A DNA stretch of 38,000 nt. Source: Methylococcus sp. Lineage in GTDB: Bacteria; Pseudomonadota; Gammaproteobacteria; Methylococcales; Methylococcaceae. The translations under genes were made by a program, and so were the position numbers. The stretch spans positions 1-38,000 of the forward strand of contig QYQA01000037.1 in assembly GCA_007280285.1 (NCBI GenBank), written 5' to 3'. This document shows positions 24,653-33,299 of this stretch, piece by piece. The first letter of the stretch is position 1; every line of letters begins with the position of its first letter. A model generated the notes under the pieces. That model saw nothing but the letters and a program-made list of their open reading frames with translations, had not been told where the DNA came from and did not search any database.

Positions 24653-25883
24653 GCTGATCGCGACCTAGTAAAAGACAGGCATTACTGCCACCAAATCCAA
24701 AGGCATTGCTGAGAATGATAGAGGTAGGAGCATGGATAGCGGGTTCCAGTGCAACGTGACTGCGAATCAATGGATCAACGGTTTGGGTATGCAGAGTGCC
24801 TGGTGTAAATTGGCCTTCAAGGGCAAGGCAAGCCGTGAGCGCGTTCATTATGCCGGCTGCACCCAAGGTATGACCGATATGCCCTTTGATGGAAGCAGCA
24901 TTCTTTGCTTCTCCCAGAACCTTAAGGATGCCGCGATCTTCTGCTATGTCATTCGTCCTTGTTGCAGTGCCATGCAACAGGATAAAGTCGACATCGTTGG
25001 AATCGATCTGTGCGGCATTCAAACAAGCCCGCATCGCGATGGCTGCGCCGAGGCCCTCTGGATGGGGTGAAGACATGTGGTGAGCATCACTGCTTTCGCC
25101 GGCACCTAAAACCGCCAACGATCCTTCCTCTCGGTGATGATGAGTGAGAATGGCAAATCCTGCCGCTTCCCCAATGGAGATCCCGTCACGATCGATGGCG
25201 CAGGGCTTTGAAGGGTTCTTTGACAGAAGTTCGAGAGAATGAAAACCAAAGAGTGTGGTGAGGCAAAGACTATCAACACCGCCGACAATCACTGCATCGC
25301 ATAGATCTGCTTCTAGCCAGCGGGCAGCGTTTGCAAAGATCTTGGCACTCGATGAGCAGGCCGTTGATACGGTCAAGGCAGGGCCTCTCAATTCAAGAAT
25401 CTCCCTGATGAAATGGGCCGTAGCAAAGGTGTTCTGAGTCTCTCGGTAACGAAAATCAGCGGGTAATGCCCCGCTCACTGGGTCTCGCCGGGTGTAGGCC
25501 TGTTCTGTTTCAAGTATGCCCGAGGTGCTCGTACCTAAAAGGACGCCCATCCGATGGGCGCCGAGCGATCGACGCAGTTCATCGACGCGAGGCATAAATC
25601 CGTCTTGCATCAGGGCGAGGTGGGCGAGACGATTATTACGGCCTTCATACGCCTTAAAGGCATCAGGAAGGGGGTGTTGTTCGATGCCATCCACCCGTCC
25701 GATGGCGGTGATGAAGTCGACACCATCAATATCGCATGGTCTAAGTCCTGAGCGATGGCTCAATAAGGCTTCCTTAAAGGCAGCGCGACCAAGCCCCAAG
25801 GCGTTACTCATCGTATAGTCCAACAGAGAGATCGGCCATCGGGGTCTTAAGGGCCTTGAGCGTTTTGATCCCAGAGTAATCAT
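24642..25883 (-). CDS. Beta-ketoacyl-ACP synthase II-like (ApeO/ApeR-like)
   Basis: This 413-aa ketosynthase performs decarboxylative condensation with malonyl-ACP. The catalytic triad is visible: Cys176 in STACSSSA, His304 in LHGTATRTND and His338 in KGHIGHTLGAAG. It starts with ATG overlapping the MMPL stop (ATGA). Only one active ketosynthase is present in the cluster; the E. coli aryl polyene cluster has more than one. The pairing with the adjacent cysteine-less subunit is the expected iterative extension module. Confidence 0.92.
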   Translation of the reverse strand: MITLGSKRSRPLRPRWPISLLDYTMSNALGLGRAAFKEALLSHRSGLRPCDIDGVDFITAIGRVDGIEQHPLPDAFKAYEGRNNRLAHLALMQDGFMPRVDELRRSLGAHRMGVLLGTSTSGILETEQAYTRRDPVSGALPADFRYRETQNTFATAHFIREILELRGPALTVSTACSSSAKIFANAARWLEADLCDAVIVGGVDSLCLTTLFGFHSLELLSKNPSKPCAIDRDGISIGEAAGFAILTHHHREEGSLAVLGAGESSDAHHMSSPHPEGLGAAIAMRACLNAAQIDSNDVDFILLHGTATRTNDIAEDRGILKVLGEAKNAASIKGHIGHTLGAAGIMNALTACLALEGQFTPGTLHTQTVDPLIRSHVALEPAIHAPTSIILSNAFGFGGSNACLLLGRDQHGR

Positions 25884-28216
25884 CTGACGGTTGGCACGGC
25901 TGAAGGACGCTCATTGGCCATCAAGGCCGCAAAGGAGACAGCGAGAAAGGCACCCAAAGCGACCGTTAACCCAATGCTATCGAGAATTGCGACATGGGCA
26001 CATGCCAGTGTTCCGAAGGCCAGGATGGAGCTGAGGCTACAAACCATCAATGAAAGACGGGTTCTTCGGTATTCGTCGGTGTCACGGGATGGTCGGTTAA
26101 AAAAAAGTGCCTGATCAAGACTAAGCCCCAAGACCAGAAGAAGCGAGACGAGATGATAGAGATTCAGTCCCCCGAATAACAAGGCCATCATTAACGCCGT
26201 TGAAATTCCAGCGGCCAATACTGGCATCAACACCTTCAAAGCCGTTGTCAAGCGACCGAGACCGCCCCAAAGTATAAGCGTGATCGCTAAAAGCCCAATC
26301 CCTAAAAGTCGGAGCGCCTCTTGGCGGTATTGGGTCATCCATTCGGTCGTTCTCAGCTTGAGATCGACGTACTGGACATGGTCGAGATGGCGCGCATCAA
26401 GGCCATTTTTGAGTGCCTGATCATCGGTGACCCCGTGGAGGGGGATGACTAATGCCCAGGAGTCTTCAAGATGAATGATCGCGGTGTCGATTGTTGTGGC
26501 CATGGGCGTTTCTGCCCAGATCTCAGGCCCGATCAAACCGCGCGCTTTTGCCGCTTCAGCATCCTGAAGGAACGGGTCAAATAAGCCTTGGCGAAATGGA
26601 AGCCCTTCTTGGGCCTTTTTCATGTGCGCGATGAGGTCTTTATGTGAAGGGAGCTCTGAGAGGCGCTGATGTTGTTTTTGATGGCTCGGTAGGATGTGAG
26701 TCACCAGGTCATATTGTTGAATAATGCCTGATGTCTTAAGTTCAGTTAGGGTGGGTTCAATAGCCTCAGCGTTTCTCAATAATGCTTCCTGATCAGCCCC
26801 AGTGACCACCAGCAACTTGCCTAATTCTGGACTCTTAAAATCCTCTTGGAGGCTGGCATCGATGTGAAGATTTTCGGTGGGTACTGGATTTAACGCAGCA
26901 ATGTCGTCGTTGAATAGCACACCATGTCGGTAAAAAAAGAGTCCAAGGAGGGTGATCACGATGAACCAGGGTAAGAATGAAAGGCCTTTAAGAGGATGTC
27001 CTTCAATACCAGATGACCTGTCATTGCTTTTACTAAGAAATGACATATGGGGCGGCGAATGAATCCATGGAGGAAGGATGAACCGTGTGGTGAGGGCCGC
27101 TGCGAGAAGACCTGAACCTGCAAATACGGCCAGTTGACTGAGCCCTGTAAACCCTGAAAAGAGCATCGCTCCGAAGCCTGCGATATTTGTTAGCACCCCA
27201 AGCCGTAGAGTTGGCCACAGGCGTTTCATGGTCTGCCTTGGAGATTCTTCGCGCTCGAGGTGGGTGAAAAGATGATTGGGATAATCCGCGGCAACACCTA
27301 GCAGTGTGCTGCCAAATCCCAAGGTGATGCCATGAAGCTGACCAAAACCAATGGCAGTCACCATGGCACCCGTCAGGAGGCCCGTGACCAGCGGGATAAG
27401 ACCAAGACCTAAGTAACGCCAGGATCGATAGACCAAGAGCAGTAATCCCATCACCAGCGCACTGTTGATCAAAGATAGACGTTTAGCCTCCTGTGTAATC
27501 CCTTGATGGGTTGCAACGCTGATCGCACCGGGTCCACCGAGAGTCAGGTGAAGGGATGTTGGCAGATGAAGTCCTTCGAAGACGTTAAGGATTCGTTCTT
27601 CGGCCCTTTGTTGTGCATCAATGTCAAATCCTGAAGCCTCGGTCTCAGCGAGAATCAGACTGCGTTGGTGATCTTTTGAAACCCAGAGCCCTCCCTCCCG
27701 AAGGGGGCCTTGATGTCCTATCATGGATTGGAGTAGTTGTGTCCATAAACCTTGAGGATCGCTCTCAAGCCAGCGCTGGGTTAGGGGAGCCAGCGGCGAA
27801 TAAAGGTCCTCCCAACGCGCCGTTAACGCCCCATGCAGGGCCTCCGAACTGTAGGGAGTTAAAGGTCCTTGATCCACCAGGTGAAATCGATAGGGGTACA
27901 CTTTTCCCTCAAGCAGTTTAAGAAGCTTAGAATCCTCTCCGTTACTGACACGAAGGAATAATGTGTCCTTCTCGAGGGCCTTGACGAGGCTTCCACTCGC
28001 CCGCGCCCGATCTTCTTTGGAAGCGCCAGACAGGGCGATCAGGATAAGACGGCTGACAGGCCCTTCTCGCATCTGCTGGAGCAATATCCGATCCACCAAC
28101 GTCGGTGTTTGCGGCAAAAAAAAAGTAAGGTCACTGTGAAGCGGGGTTCGGTTAATGACCCCTAGTGCGATAAGGCACCAAATGAACCAAATAAAGGTGA
28201 TGCGTCGCGGCTTCAC
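25880..28216 (-). CDS. MMPL/RND-family exporter (ApeM-like)
   Basis: This is a large 778-aa inner-membrane transporter with about 12 helices in two repeats, each with a large periplasmic loop. The first loop follows FFLPQTPTLVDRIL and the second follows NDDIAALNPVPTEN. Helix groups are LINSALVMGLLLLVY... and LLGIGLLAITLILWGG.... It resembles the COG4258 exporters of aryl polyene clusters, which are thought to move the pigment lipid across the periplasm together with a LolA-like carrier (the gene just upstream). Confidence 0.87.
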   Translation of the reverse strand: MKPRRITFIWFIWCLIALGVINRTPLHSDLTFFLPQTPTLVDRILLQQMREGPVSRLILIALSGASKEDRARASGSLVKALEKDTLFLRVSNGEDSKLLKLLEGKVYPYRFHLVDQGPLTPYSSEALHGALTARWEDLYSPLAPLTQRWLESDPQGLWTQLLQSMIGHQGPLREGGLWVSKDHQRSLILAETEASGFDIDAQQRAEERILNVFEGLHLPTSLHLTLGGPGAISVATHQGITQEAKRLSLINSALVMGLLLLVYRSWRYLGLGLIPLVTGLLTGAMVTAIGFGQLHGITLGFGSTLLGVAADYPNHLFTHLEREESPRQTMKRLWPTLRLGVLTNIAGFGAMLFSGFTGLSQLAVFAGSGLLAAALTTRFILPPWIHSPPHMSFLSKSNDRSSGIEGHPLKGLSFLPWFIVITLLGLFFYRHGVLFNDDIAALNPVPTENLHIDASLQEDFKSPELGKLLVVTGADQEALLRNAEAIEPTLTELKTSGIIQQYDLVTHILPSHQKQHQRLSELPSHKDLIAHMKKAQEGLPFRQGLFDPFLQDAEAAKARGLIGPEIWAETPMATTIDTAIIHLEDSWALVIPLHGVTDDQALKNGLDARHLDHVQYVDLKLRTTEWMTQYRQEALRLLGIGLLAITLILWGGLGRLTTALKVLMPVLAAGISTALMMALLFGGLNLYHLVSLLLVLGLSLDQALFFNRPSRDTDEYRRTRLSLMVCSLSSILAFGTLACAHVAILDSIGLTVALGAFLAVSFAALMANERPSAVPTVR

Positions 28217-28839
28217 TTAGGCGTAAACCTAAGATGGCTTGAATCGCCATCAGATTGGACGATCGAAATCGCGGTCACCGTTCCACGTTCTCCGTTGACG
28301 GTTACTTGAAGGACTAGGGCGTTAAGTTCAGGACCCTTCGGCTTTAATGTTAAGGACCAATGCAGGAGAGATCCTCCTAGATGAGGTTCCCAAAACTTTC
28401 TTAAGGTAACAAGATCTCCTGCGAGTGGCGCCCGGATCGCTTCGATGAAGGCTTGAAGAACACCGGCATCGGCGAGTGAAAACGCCATATCTTCGGTCGC
28501 TCTTGGGTCATGGATAAAGACCTGATCCCCTTCAACCCGATAGGTAATTGCTCTTGGGGTCGTGACTTCCTTTAAGAGCCCTGAAGGGGGTGTAAAGGTG
28601 AGGACTCCCTCACTTTCAAGGGGGCTTATGAGCGCTGCAATGTGCCGAGATTCATGAAACCGGACGCTTCGTTGCGAATGCACCATTAACGTTGCTACAA
28701 GAGATTCAATCGTCAGTGGGCCGGTCTTTTGGGAGGCTCCAAGGGATGGCTGTTGAACGAACGGCATGAAGCTTAAAGCCAGTGCGAAGAGCCTGCGCTT
28801 GGTGCGGCTTTTAAGGTGCCTGAAGGTCCCAAATGTCAT
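28213..28839 (-). CDS. LolA-like outer-membrane carrier (ApeL-like)
   Basis: This is a periplasmic protein of about 208 aa. A signal peptide is seen: RTKRRLFALALSFMPF with probable cleavage after SLGA. The mature part has VRFHESRHIAALISPLESEGVLTFTPPSGLLKEV, the usual LolA-like segment of these clusters. The track start at 28875 adds a residual N-terminus; ATG 28839 gives a normal signal. It overlaps the acyltransferase by about 29 bp and MMPL by 4 bp. It probably chaperones the pigment lipid to the outer membrane. Confidence 0.8.
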   Translation of the reverse strand: MTFGTFRHLKSRTKRRLFALALSFMPFVQQPSLGASQKTGPLTIESLVATLMVHSQRSVRFHESRHIAALISPLESEGVLTFTPPSGLLKEVTTPRAITYRVEGDQVFIHDPRATEDMAFSLADAGVLQAFIEAIRAPLAGDLVTLRKFWEPHLGGSLLHWSLTLKPKGPELNALVLQVTVNGERGTVTAISIVQSDGDSSHLRFTPK

Positions 28840-29710
28840 GGAAATTAAACCAGTTATGAGGGGCGCGACGGGCATAGTGTTCTAGTCTTTCAGCATAGCG
28901 ACCCATGATGTCCTGAGCGGCCTTATGCCGGTCATCACGGGAGATTAAAGAGGCATCACCGAGTTCTTCGAAGTGAATGCTATAGCGCCCCCAACCCGTC
29001 CTTAAGCAGACAAAGAAGATCATCGGTAGTTTCAAAATATGCGAGAGCATGACGGGGGTGGTGGGCAATTCAATAGGACCATCGAAAAAATCGCATTGAA
29101 TCCTCTTGTCATGGGGCATACAACGATCGGCCAAAAGAGCTAGCATCTGTCCTTCCCTCAGGTCTCCTTCAAGCCCGATTAAGGCCGCAGGACCATTGAC
29201 GGTGATGATATCTTGATGAAGCTCCGGATTGAGCGACCGATACAGATTGACTATGTCTGGTGTGGCTTCGCCATACATCAACGCCTTCACCTTGATACCT
29301 CTTCGAAGGCGCCCCAATGCTCTTAGGATCTCAAAACTACCATGATGCGATCCAACGAGGAGACACGCCTGCTTTTTGTCCGCATAGCGTTGAAGGATCT
29401 CGAAATGATGGGCTTCTATGTTGAGGAGGTGATCGCGCCCGGTTAGAACGGCCAGTCGATCAAGCAGAGTCCCTGCAAAATTATGGTACAGCGTAAACAG
29501 ATCGATAAAAGAAGGCTCTCGCTGAAGCGCTTTCCTAAGAAAGGTTCGTGTCGCTTTTAATCCCTTATTTTTCACCGACATGAAATAAAGTGTAATCGGG
29601 TAAAGGAGGATGCGCGCAACCCCTCTTCCAAGATGAAGAGTGATCCAGGTGATCACCCGGAGCCAGAAGAGACTGCTCCTCTCAGGGAGATTCTGCCATG
29701 TGAGGGTCAT
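28811..29710 (-). CDS. LpxL/HtrB-type acyltransferase (ApeD/J-like)
   Basis: This is a 299-aa membrane-associated lysophospholipid/lipid A-type acyltransferase. The catalytic HX4E motif is SHHGSFEILR (His122-Glu127). One N-terminal helix is seen. The start at 29773 in the track is inside the previous gene; ATG 29710 has AGGAG 8 nt upstream and overlaps the stop of the small dehydratase (ATGA). It probably acylates the pigment head group or attaches the polyene to a lipid. Confidence 0.85.
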   Translation of the reverse strand: MTLTWQNLPERSSLFWLRVITWITLHLGRGVARILLYPITLYFMSVKNKGLKATRTFLRKALQREPSFIDLFTLYHNFAGTLLDRLAVLTGRDHLLNIEAHHFEILQRYADKKQACLLVGSHHGSFEILRALGRLRRGIKVKALMYGEATPDIVNLYRSLNPELHQDIITVNGPAALIGLEGDLREGQMLALLADRCMPHDKRIQCDFFDGPIELPTTPVMLSHILKLPMIFFVCLRTGWGRYSIHFEELGDASLISRDDRHKAAQDIMGRYAERLEHYARRAPHNWFNFHDIWDLQAP

Positions 29711-30003
29711 AGCTTCGGCTCCTGTGCAATGTTGAAAATTCCTGTGGCTATCAGGGTGGCCCCATAGTGGCAAGTGAACTTCAGCCCCTGATCAGAATGA
29801 TCGATCATGACATGGACGATTTGATCGGGTTTCAGTTCATGGGTAAATTTTGCTCTTTTAATCCCGGTAATGTTGAGATTCGGCCATTCGTCTTGGGTTC
29901 TGGCCATAATTTCTTCTAGGAGTGTCACGCCGGGTACGAGGGGATATTGGGGGAAGTGCCCTTCCAGGGAGGGGTGCTGAGCATGGATTAAGAATTCAAT
30001 CAT
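29707..30003 (-). CDS. FabZ-like hotdog dehydratase (ApeI-like)
   Basis: This is a 98-aa single hotdog domain. It keeps the catalytic motif EGHFPQYPLVPGVTLLEE with His16, as in 3-hydroxyacyl-ACP dehydratases of aryl polyene clusters. It would dehydrate the extended hydroxyacyl-ACP and so build the polyene. Overlaps the COG4648 gene start by 8 bp and the acyltransferase by 4 bp. Confidence 0.82.
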   Translation of the reverse strand: MIEFLIHAQHPSLEGHFPQYPLVPGVTLLEEIMARTQDEWPNLNITGIKRAKFTHELKPDQIVHVMIDHSDQGLKFTCHYGATLIATGIFNIAQEPKL

Positions 30004-30622
30004 GTTTAGTCACGTTTAATCCATCACGACGCATCACTCGGAGAACCTCAATGGGTGAGGATGGCGTCAAATGCCGGAAGCGGATTCGTCGATAGAAGAG
30101 TTCGCACACAAAGAAAGACGCCATGATGAAAAAATTCAGGGTATTGGCGAACAGCATCGCTAACGTTACTTCACCGGATAGAGCCCAATAGAGGCCATTC
30201 AGCGCTAAAAGGATCAACAGCACCCCCCAACACTCGGTGAGGCGTTGGGTGTACGCCTGAAGTTCTAAGGGAAGCGGACGTTGATTGCGGACGCGCTGGG
30301 CCAAACGGGTAATCAGTGGGACTTCGGGTGGCTTCAGCGTTAAAAGGAAGGTCAATGACAGCGCAAGATTCATCAAGACAGGCATAACTAGGGCCGTCAT
30401 CCTTGGGTTCATGATAAATCCAAAACCCATCCCGAGGCTCAGTACAAACAGCATACTGAAGCGCGAACGTGGGCTCAAAGGAATCCCAAACGTCAAAATG
30501 ACCGCAAACACCGTATCGGGTAGCGTCATCCAGATGGGGTCAAAGAATTCAGAGCACAGTAGCCAGAGGGCCAATAGTGGGGCACCTACGGCAAGCATCG
30601 CGGCCGTCAACCACCTTATCAT
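29996..30622 (-). CDS. COG4648-type membrane protein (aryl polyene cluster)
   Basis: This is a 208-aa inner-membrane protein with about six helices. It opens MIRWLTAAMLAVGAPLLALWLL, has a FSMLFVLSLGMGFGFIMNP centre and a LILLALNGLYWALSGEVTLAMLFANTLNFF C-terminal part, followed by the soluble tail ELFYRRIRFRHL. Such proteins recur in aryl polyene clusters but their role is unproven. Starts at ATG overlapping the ACP stop (ATGA). Confidence 0.72.
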   Translation of the reverse strand: MIRWLTAAMLAVGAPLLALWLLCSEFFDPIWMTLPDTVFAVILTFGIPLSPRSRFSMLFVLSLGMGFGFIMNPRMTALVMPVLMNLALSLTFLLTLKPPEVPLITRLAQRVRNQRPLPLELQAYTQRLTECWGVLLILLALNGLYWALSGEVTLAMLFANTLNFFIMASFFVCELFYRRIRFRHLTPSSPIEVLRVMRRDGLNVTKHD

Positions 30623-30888
30623 CCGGTGGTTTTACGGGTGGTGACGGTGGTTCCTAGGTCTTTCAGTGATGAAAAAATGGTTTCGATGTCAGGATCATCT
30701 GATTTGATTTGAAAACCGTATTTCTTGGAGATGACAACCGAGAGTTCCAAGAGGTCAATAGAATCAAGACCAAGACCCTCAAGGTAGAGAGGGGCGTTAG
30801 GTTCGATGGTTTGAGGGTCAGCGTCGAGATTCAGCGCGCCAACAATCAATTCGGCAAGTTCTTTTTCAATAAGGGTTTGAGTGGCCAT
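30619..30888 (-). CDS. Acyl carrier protein of the pigment cluster
   Basis: This is an 89-aa ACP. The phosphopantetheine site is GLGLDSIDLLEL with Ser43. It should carry the starter and the growing chain. The track start (30942) lies inside the chorismatase gene; the ATG at 30888, 14 nt after the chorismatase stop, is preferred. Only a single ACP is found in this cluster; E. coli-type aryl polyene clusters have two. Confidence 0.9.
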   Translation of the reverse strand: MATQTLIEKELAELIVGALNLDADPQTIEPNAPLYLEGLGLDSIDLLELSVVISKKYGFQIKSDDPDIETIFSSLKDLGTTVTTRKTTG

Positions 30889-30901
30889 AGGGGGTAATCG
30901 G

Positions 30902-31927
30902 TCAGGTATACGTTGGATGCCATGAAGATCCCGAAAGATCAAGAGTCGCTTCTATTTCAAGGAGGAGATCGCGCCGACAAATATCGGCTTCAAGCCAAAT
31001 GACACGGCTTGAAGGATGTAGCCATGACTTGAGACATTCTTTCATCAGGGCTTGATCCTTGGCTTGCCGCAGATATATTTTGAACGCCGCGCGTTCACCC
31101 CATTGCCACAAGGGCTGAAGATGATGGGTTTTAAGGAGAGTCGACAGATTATCGATCGTGATCTCACATTGGCGGCGGATGTCATTCGGGGCATGGGTTT
31201 CATGGCCTAAAATACTTGCAGTCCCGGAGATAAAAACCACGTCATGCTGCGGGCTTTTGAAGCGAACGGCTCTTGAAAAAGAGGGACTTTTGGGTCCGTA
31301 TCTCTCAGGATAATTGTATGCGCTCACTTGATTTGGATTTTCAAGGGGTGTCATCGCACCATTGCCGGCGATAAAGATCAGCCAAAGATCCTCCCCGGAT
31401 GAACCTAAGGCGCTCGCTGCAGGGAGGTTGTGCCGCATATTGAAGCCAAAGGCTTCGAGGGCCTCGAAACGCGCAAGACAGAAGCTCCTATAACGTTCAA
31501 GGTCCTCTTCTTCACGGTGGATCTCTGGAAAAAATTGCCACACTCTTAAAAGGTGCTCATAGCCAAGACGCCGAGTTGCCCCCAGTAAGCCATGATAAGC
31601 CGTTGTGGTAGCCTCCCGAATAGCCTTAGAAGGCCATCGGCCGACGCCAATTAAGAGTTCATCTGTAGCCGCGTAATCTATGCCGTTGAGGGTGCCATAG
31701 GTCGGTTTATTAAGGCTCGTCCAACGCTCACTCTGCGGTGAATCTTTGAGAGGAATGATGGCGGGATACGCCCTTGGCTTGCTCTCCCTTTCATGGCGTA
31801 AACGGGTGCTGTGTCCATAGTGGATTTCGGCCAAGGTAAAAGGTCCTTCTGTCCGAGGCCGCACCCCCTTGGGTTGCCTCGGCTCAGGATATAAGGCCTC
31901 CTTGACGCTGACCTTAGGCGCCATCAT
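30902..31927 (-). CDS. Chorismatase of the FkbO/Hyg5/XanB2 family
   Basis: This 341-aa YjgF-like-fold enzyme is expected to convert chorismate to hydroxybenzoate (XanB2 makes 3- and 4-hydroxybenzoate in Xanthomonas; Hyg5 makes 3-hydroxybenzoate). Signature segments are LLRVWQFFPEIH, RYRSFCLARFEA, NPNQVSAYNYPERYGPKSPS, SFSRAVRF and ISGTASILGHET. The track starts inside the halogenase gene; ATG 31927 is 8 nt after its stop and gives the usual length. The exact product (3-HBA, 4-HBA or dihydroxy form) cannot be told. It supplies the aromatic starter of the pigment. Confidence 0.87.
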   Translation of the reverse strand: MMAPKVSVKEALYPEPRQPKGVRPRTEGPFTLAEIHYGHSTRLRHERESKPRAYPAIIPLKDSPQSERWTSLNKPTYGTLNGIDYAATDELLIGVGRWPSKAIREATTTAYHGLLGATRRLGYEHLLRVWQFFPEIHREEEDLERYRSFCLARFEALEAFGFNMRHNLPAASALGSSGEDLWLIFIAGNGAMTPLENPNQVSAYNYPERYGPKSPSFSRAVRFKSPQHDVVFISGTASILGHETHAPNDIRRQCEITIDNLSTLLKTHHLQPLWQWGERAAFKIYLRQAKDQALMKECLKSWLHPSSRVIWLEADICRRDLLLEIEATLDLSGSSWHPTYT

Positions 31928-31935
31928 CTGATGCT

Positions 31936-33204
31936 TCAGCGGCTGATGGTAGGAACGAAGCCGCGTCTCATCAGCCACGACTTGATGTAGTAGATGCTCC
32001 GGAACGCCCACAATGAGGGACCCAGGCGAGTCTTTCTGAAAAGATCGCCGGCCAGCACGGAGATCACCGCCCCTTTGACGTTAAAGATATTCCTTGGGTG
32101 CATAAAAAGATCCCGTATGGCGGGCGTGGTGATGCGGTAAATGAACCATGAGAAAACGCCAAGACCCCGATCGATATCTCGCTGAAAAGACTTCAGCAAA
32201 GAGGCAGTTCTAGTGGGGTCATTGAGGGCTCCGTCAATCACCTCAGCGGCCTTAAAGGCGCTGTTGAGCGCCAGATGCACGCCGCTTGAAAAGACCGGGT
32301 CAATGAATGCATAAGCATCTCCGATCAGCAGATAGTTGCTGCCCGTCATCTCTCTTGAACGGTATGAATAATTCCCGGTTGCAGTCACCTTCCCAACCCG
32401 CTGAGCCCCTTGAAGTCGTTCCGAGACGAGGGGGCTTCTGGCAATGGTCTGATCCATAAAATCATCCACAGGAATATCACGATTCTTGAGATACTCCGGC
32501 CGACAGACCGCACCGACGCTCATCGTGCCATCTTTGAGGGGGATCATCCAAAACCAGCCATCGTCAAACCAATAGACACATATATTGCCTTCAGCCTCCC
32601 CTTCAGCCCGCTGCGCTCCCTGATAGTGCGCATAGATGGCGGCGCTTTTATGTCTTTTATTGCGTTCTTTGAGATTGAGGGCGTCGGCCATGAAGGTGTC
32701 ACGTCCGGTTGCATCGATATAAAATCGCGCGGTAAATGTCTTCCTTGAACCCTTTTCGTTGCGCGCCGTGATGGATTGAAGGGTTCGTTCATGACACTCT
32801 AAGGTGTCAACACGCCAACCTTCATGGACGCAGGCACCTTTGGCTCTGGCATTTTCCAAAAGGAGATGGTCAAATTCTGAGCGTCTCACTTCATAGGCGT
32901 AAGGATAGTCGCCTTTGAGTGATTCACCAAAGTCGAATGTCGTTGATTTGCCGTGATAGATCGAATGAAATTCGGCAGCGTACTTCTTAAGCCCAATATG
33001 ATCGACCGCGTCGAGTACCCCGAGTTTTTCAAGATAAGGGAGACTTAACGGTAAGAGGCTTTCCCCGATATGAAACCGAGGATGATGATCTTTCTCAAGC
33101 ACAACGGTATCGAAGCCTTTCATGGCCAGGAGGGCCGCTGCGGCTGAACCTGCAGGGCCGCCGCCCATAATGAGGACATCGCAATGTTGGTGGGCGCGAT
33201 TCAT
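31936..33204 (-). CDS. FAD-dependent halogenase-like oxidoreductase
   Basis: This is a 422-aa flavoprotein. The FAD motif GGGPAGSAAA is at about 14-23, the geranylgeranyl-reductase/halogenase segment HIGESLLP follows, and the halogenase signature WxWxIP occurs as WFWMIPL at 217-223. The GDAYAFIDPVFSSGVHLA segment is also typical of the family. Xanthomonadins carry bromine, so ring halogenation is the natural hypothesis; not all WxWxIP proteins halogenate. First gene of the thirteen-gene run, with no clear RBS. Confidence 0.78.
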   Translation of the reverse strand: MNRAHQHCDVLIMGGGPAGSAAAALLAMKGFDTVVLEKDHHPRFHIGESLLPLSLPYLEKLGVLDAVDHIGLKKYAAEFHSIYHGKSTTFDFGESLKGDYPYAYEVRRSEFDHLLLENARAKGACVHEGWRVDTLECHERTLQSITARNEKGSRKTFTARFYIDATGRDTFMADALNLKERNKRHKSAAIYAHYQGAQRAEGEAEGNICVYWFDDGWFWMIPLKDGTMSVGAVCRPEYLKNRDIPVDDFMDQTIARSPLVSERLQGAQRVGKVTATGNYSYRSREMTGSNYLLIGDAYAFIDPVFSSGVHLALNSAFKAAEVIDGALNDPTRTASLLKSFQRDIDRGLGVFSWFIYRITTPAIRDLFMHPRNIFNVKGAVISVLAGDLFRKTRLGPSLWAFRSIYYIKSWLMRRGFVPTISR

Positions 33205-33232
33205 GGGGGACCGTCCATGTTAAAGATGATGA

Positions 33233-33254
33233 TGCTCTGAATTGTAGCAGAGCA
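33233..33254. promoter_or_regulatory. Inverted repeat in the halogenase/deacetylase divergent region
   Basis: TGCTCTG and CAGAGCA flank an 8-nt centre. On the minus strand the centre reads TACAAT, a good -10 sequence for the halogenase operon (no good -35 found). A palindrome over the -10 suggests a repressor or activator site controlling the pigment genes. Confidence 0.4.
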
Positions 33255-33299
33255 ACCTAAAGGCCATGGGATGAGTCTTTCCTTATTCATTGAGTCACG

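Noticed and set aside
26121-26342. Minus-strand ORF within the MMPL gene
   Set aside because: Out-of-frame shadow, atypical composition.
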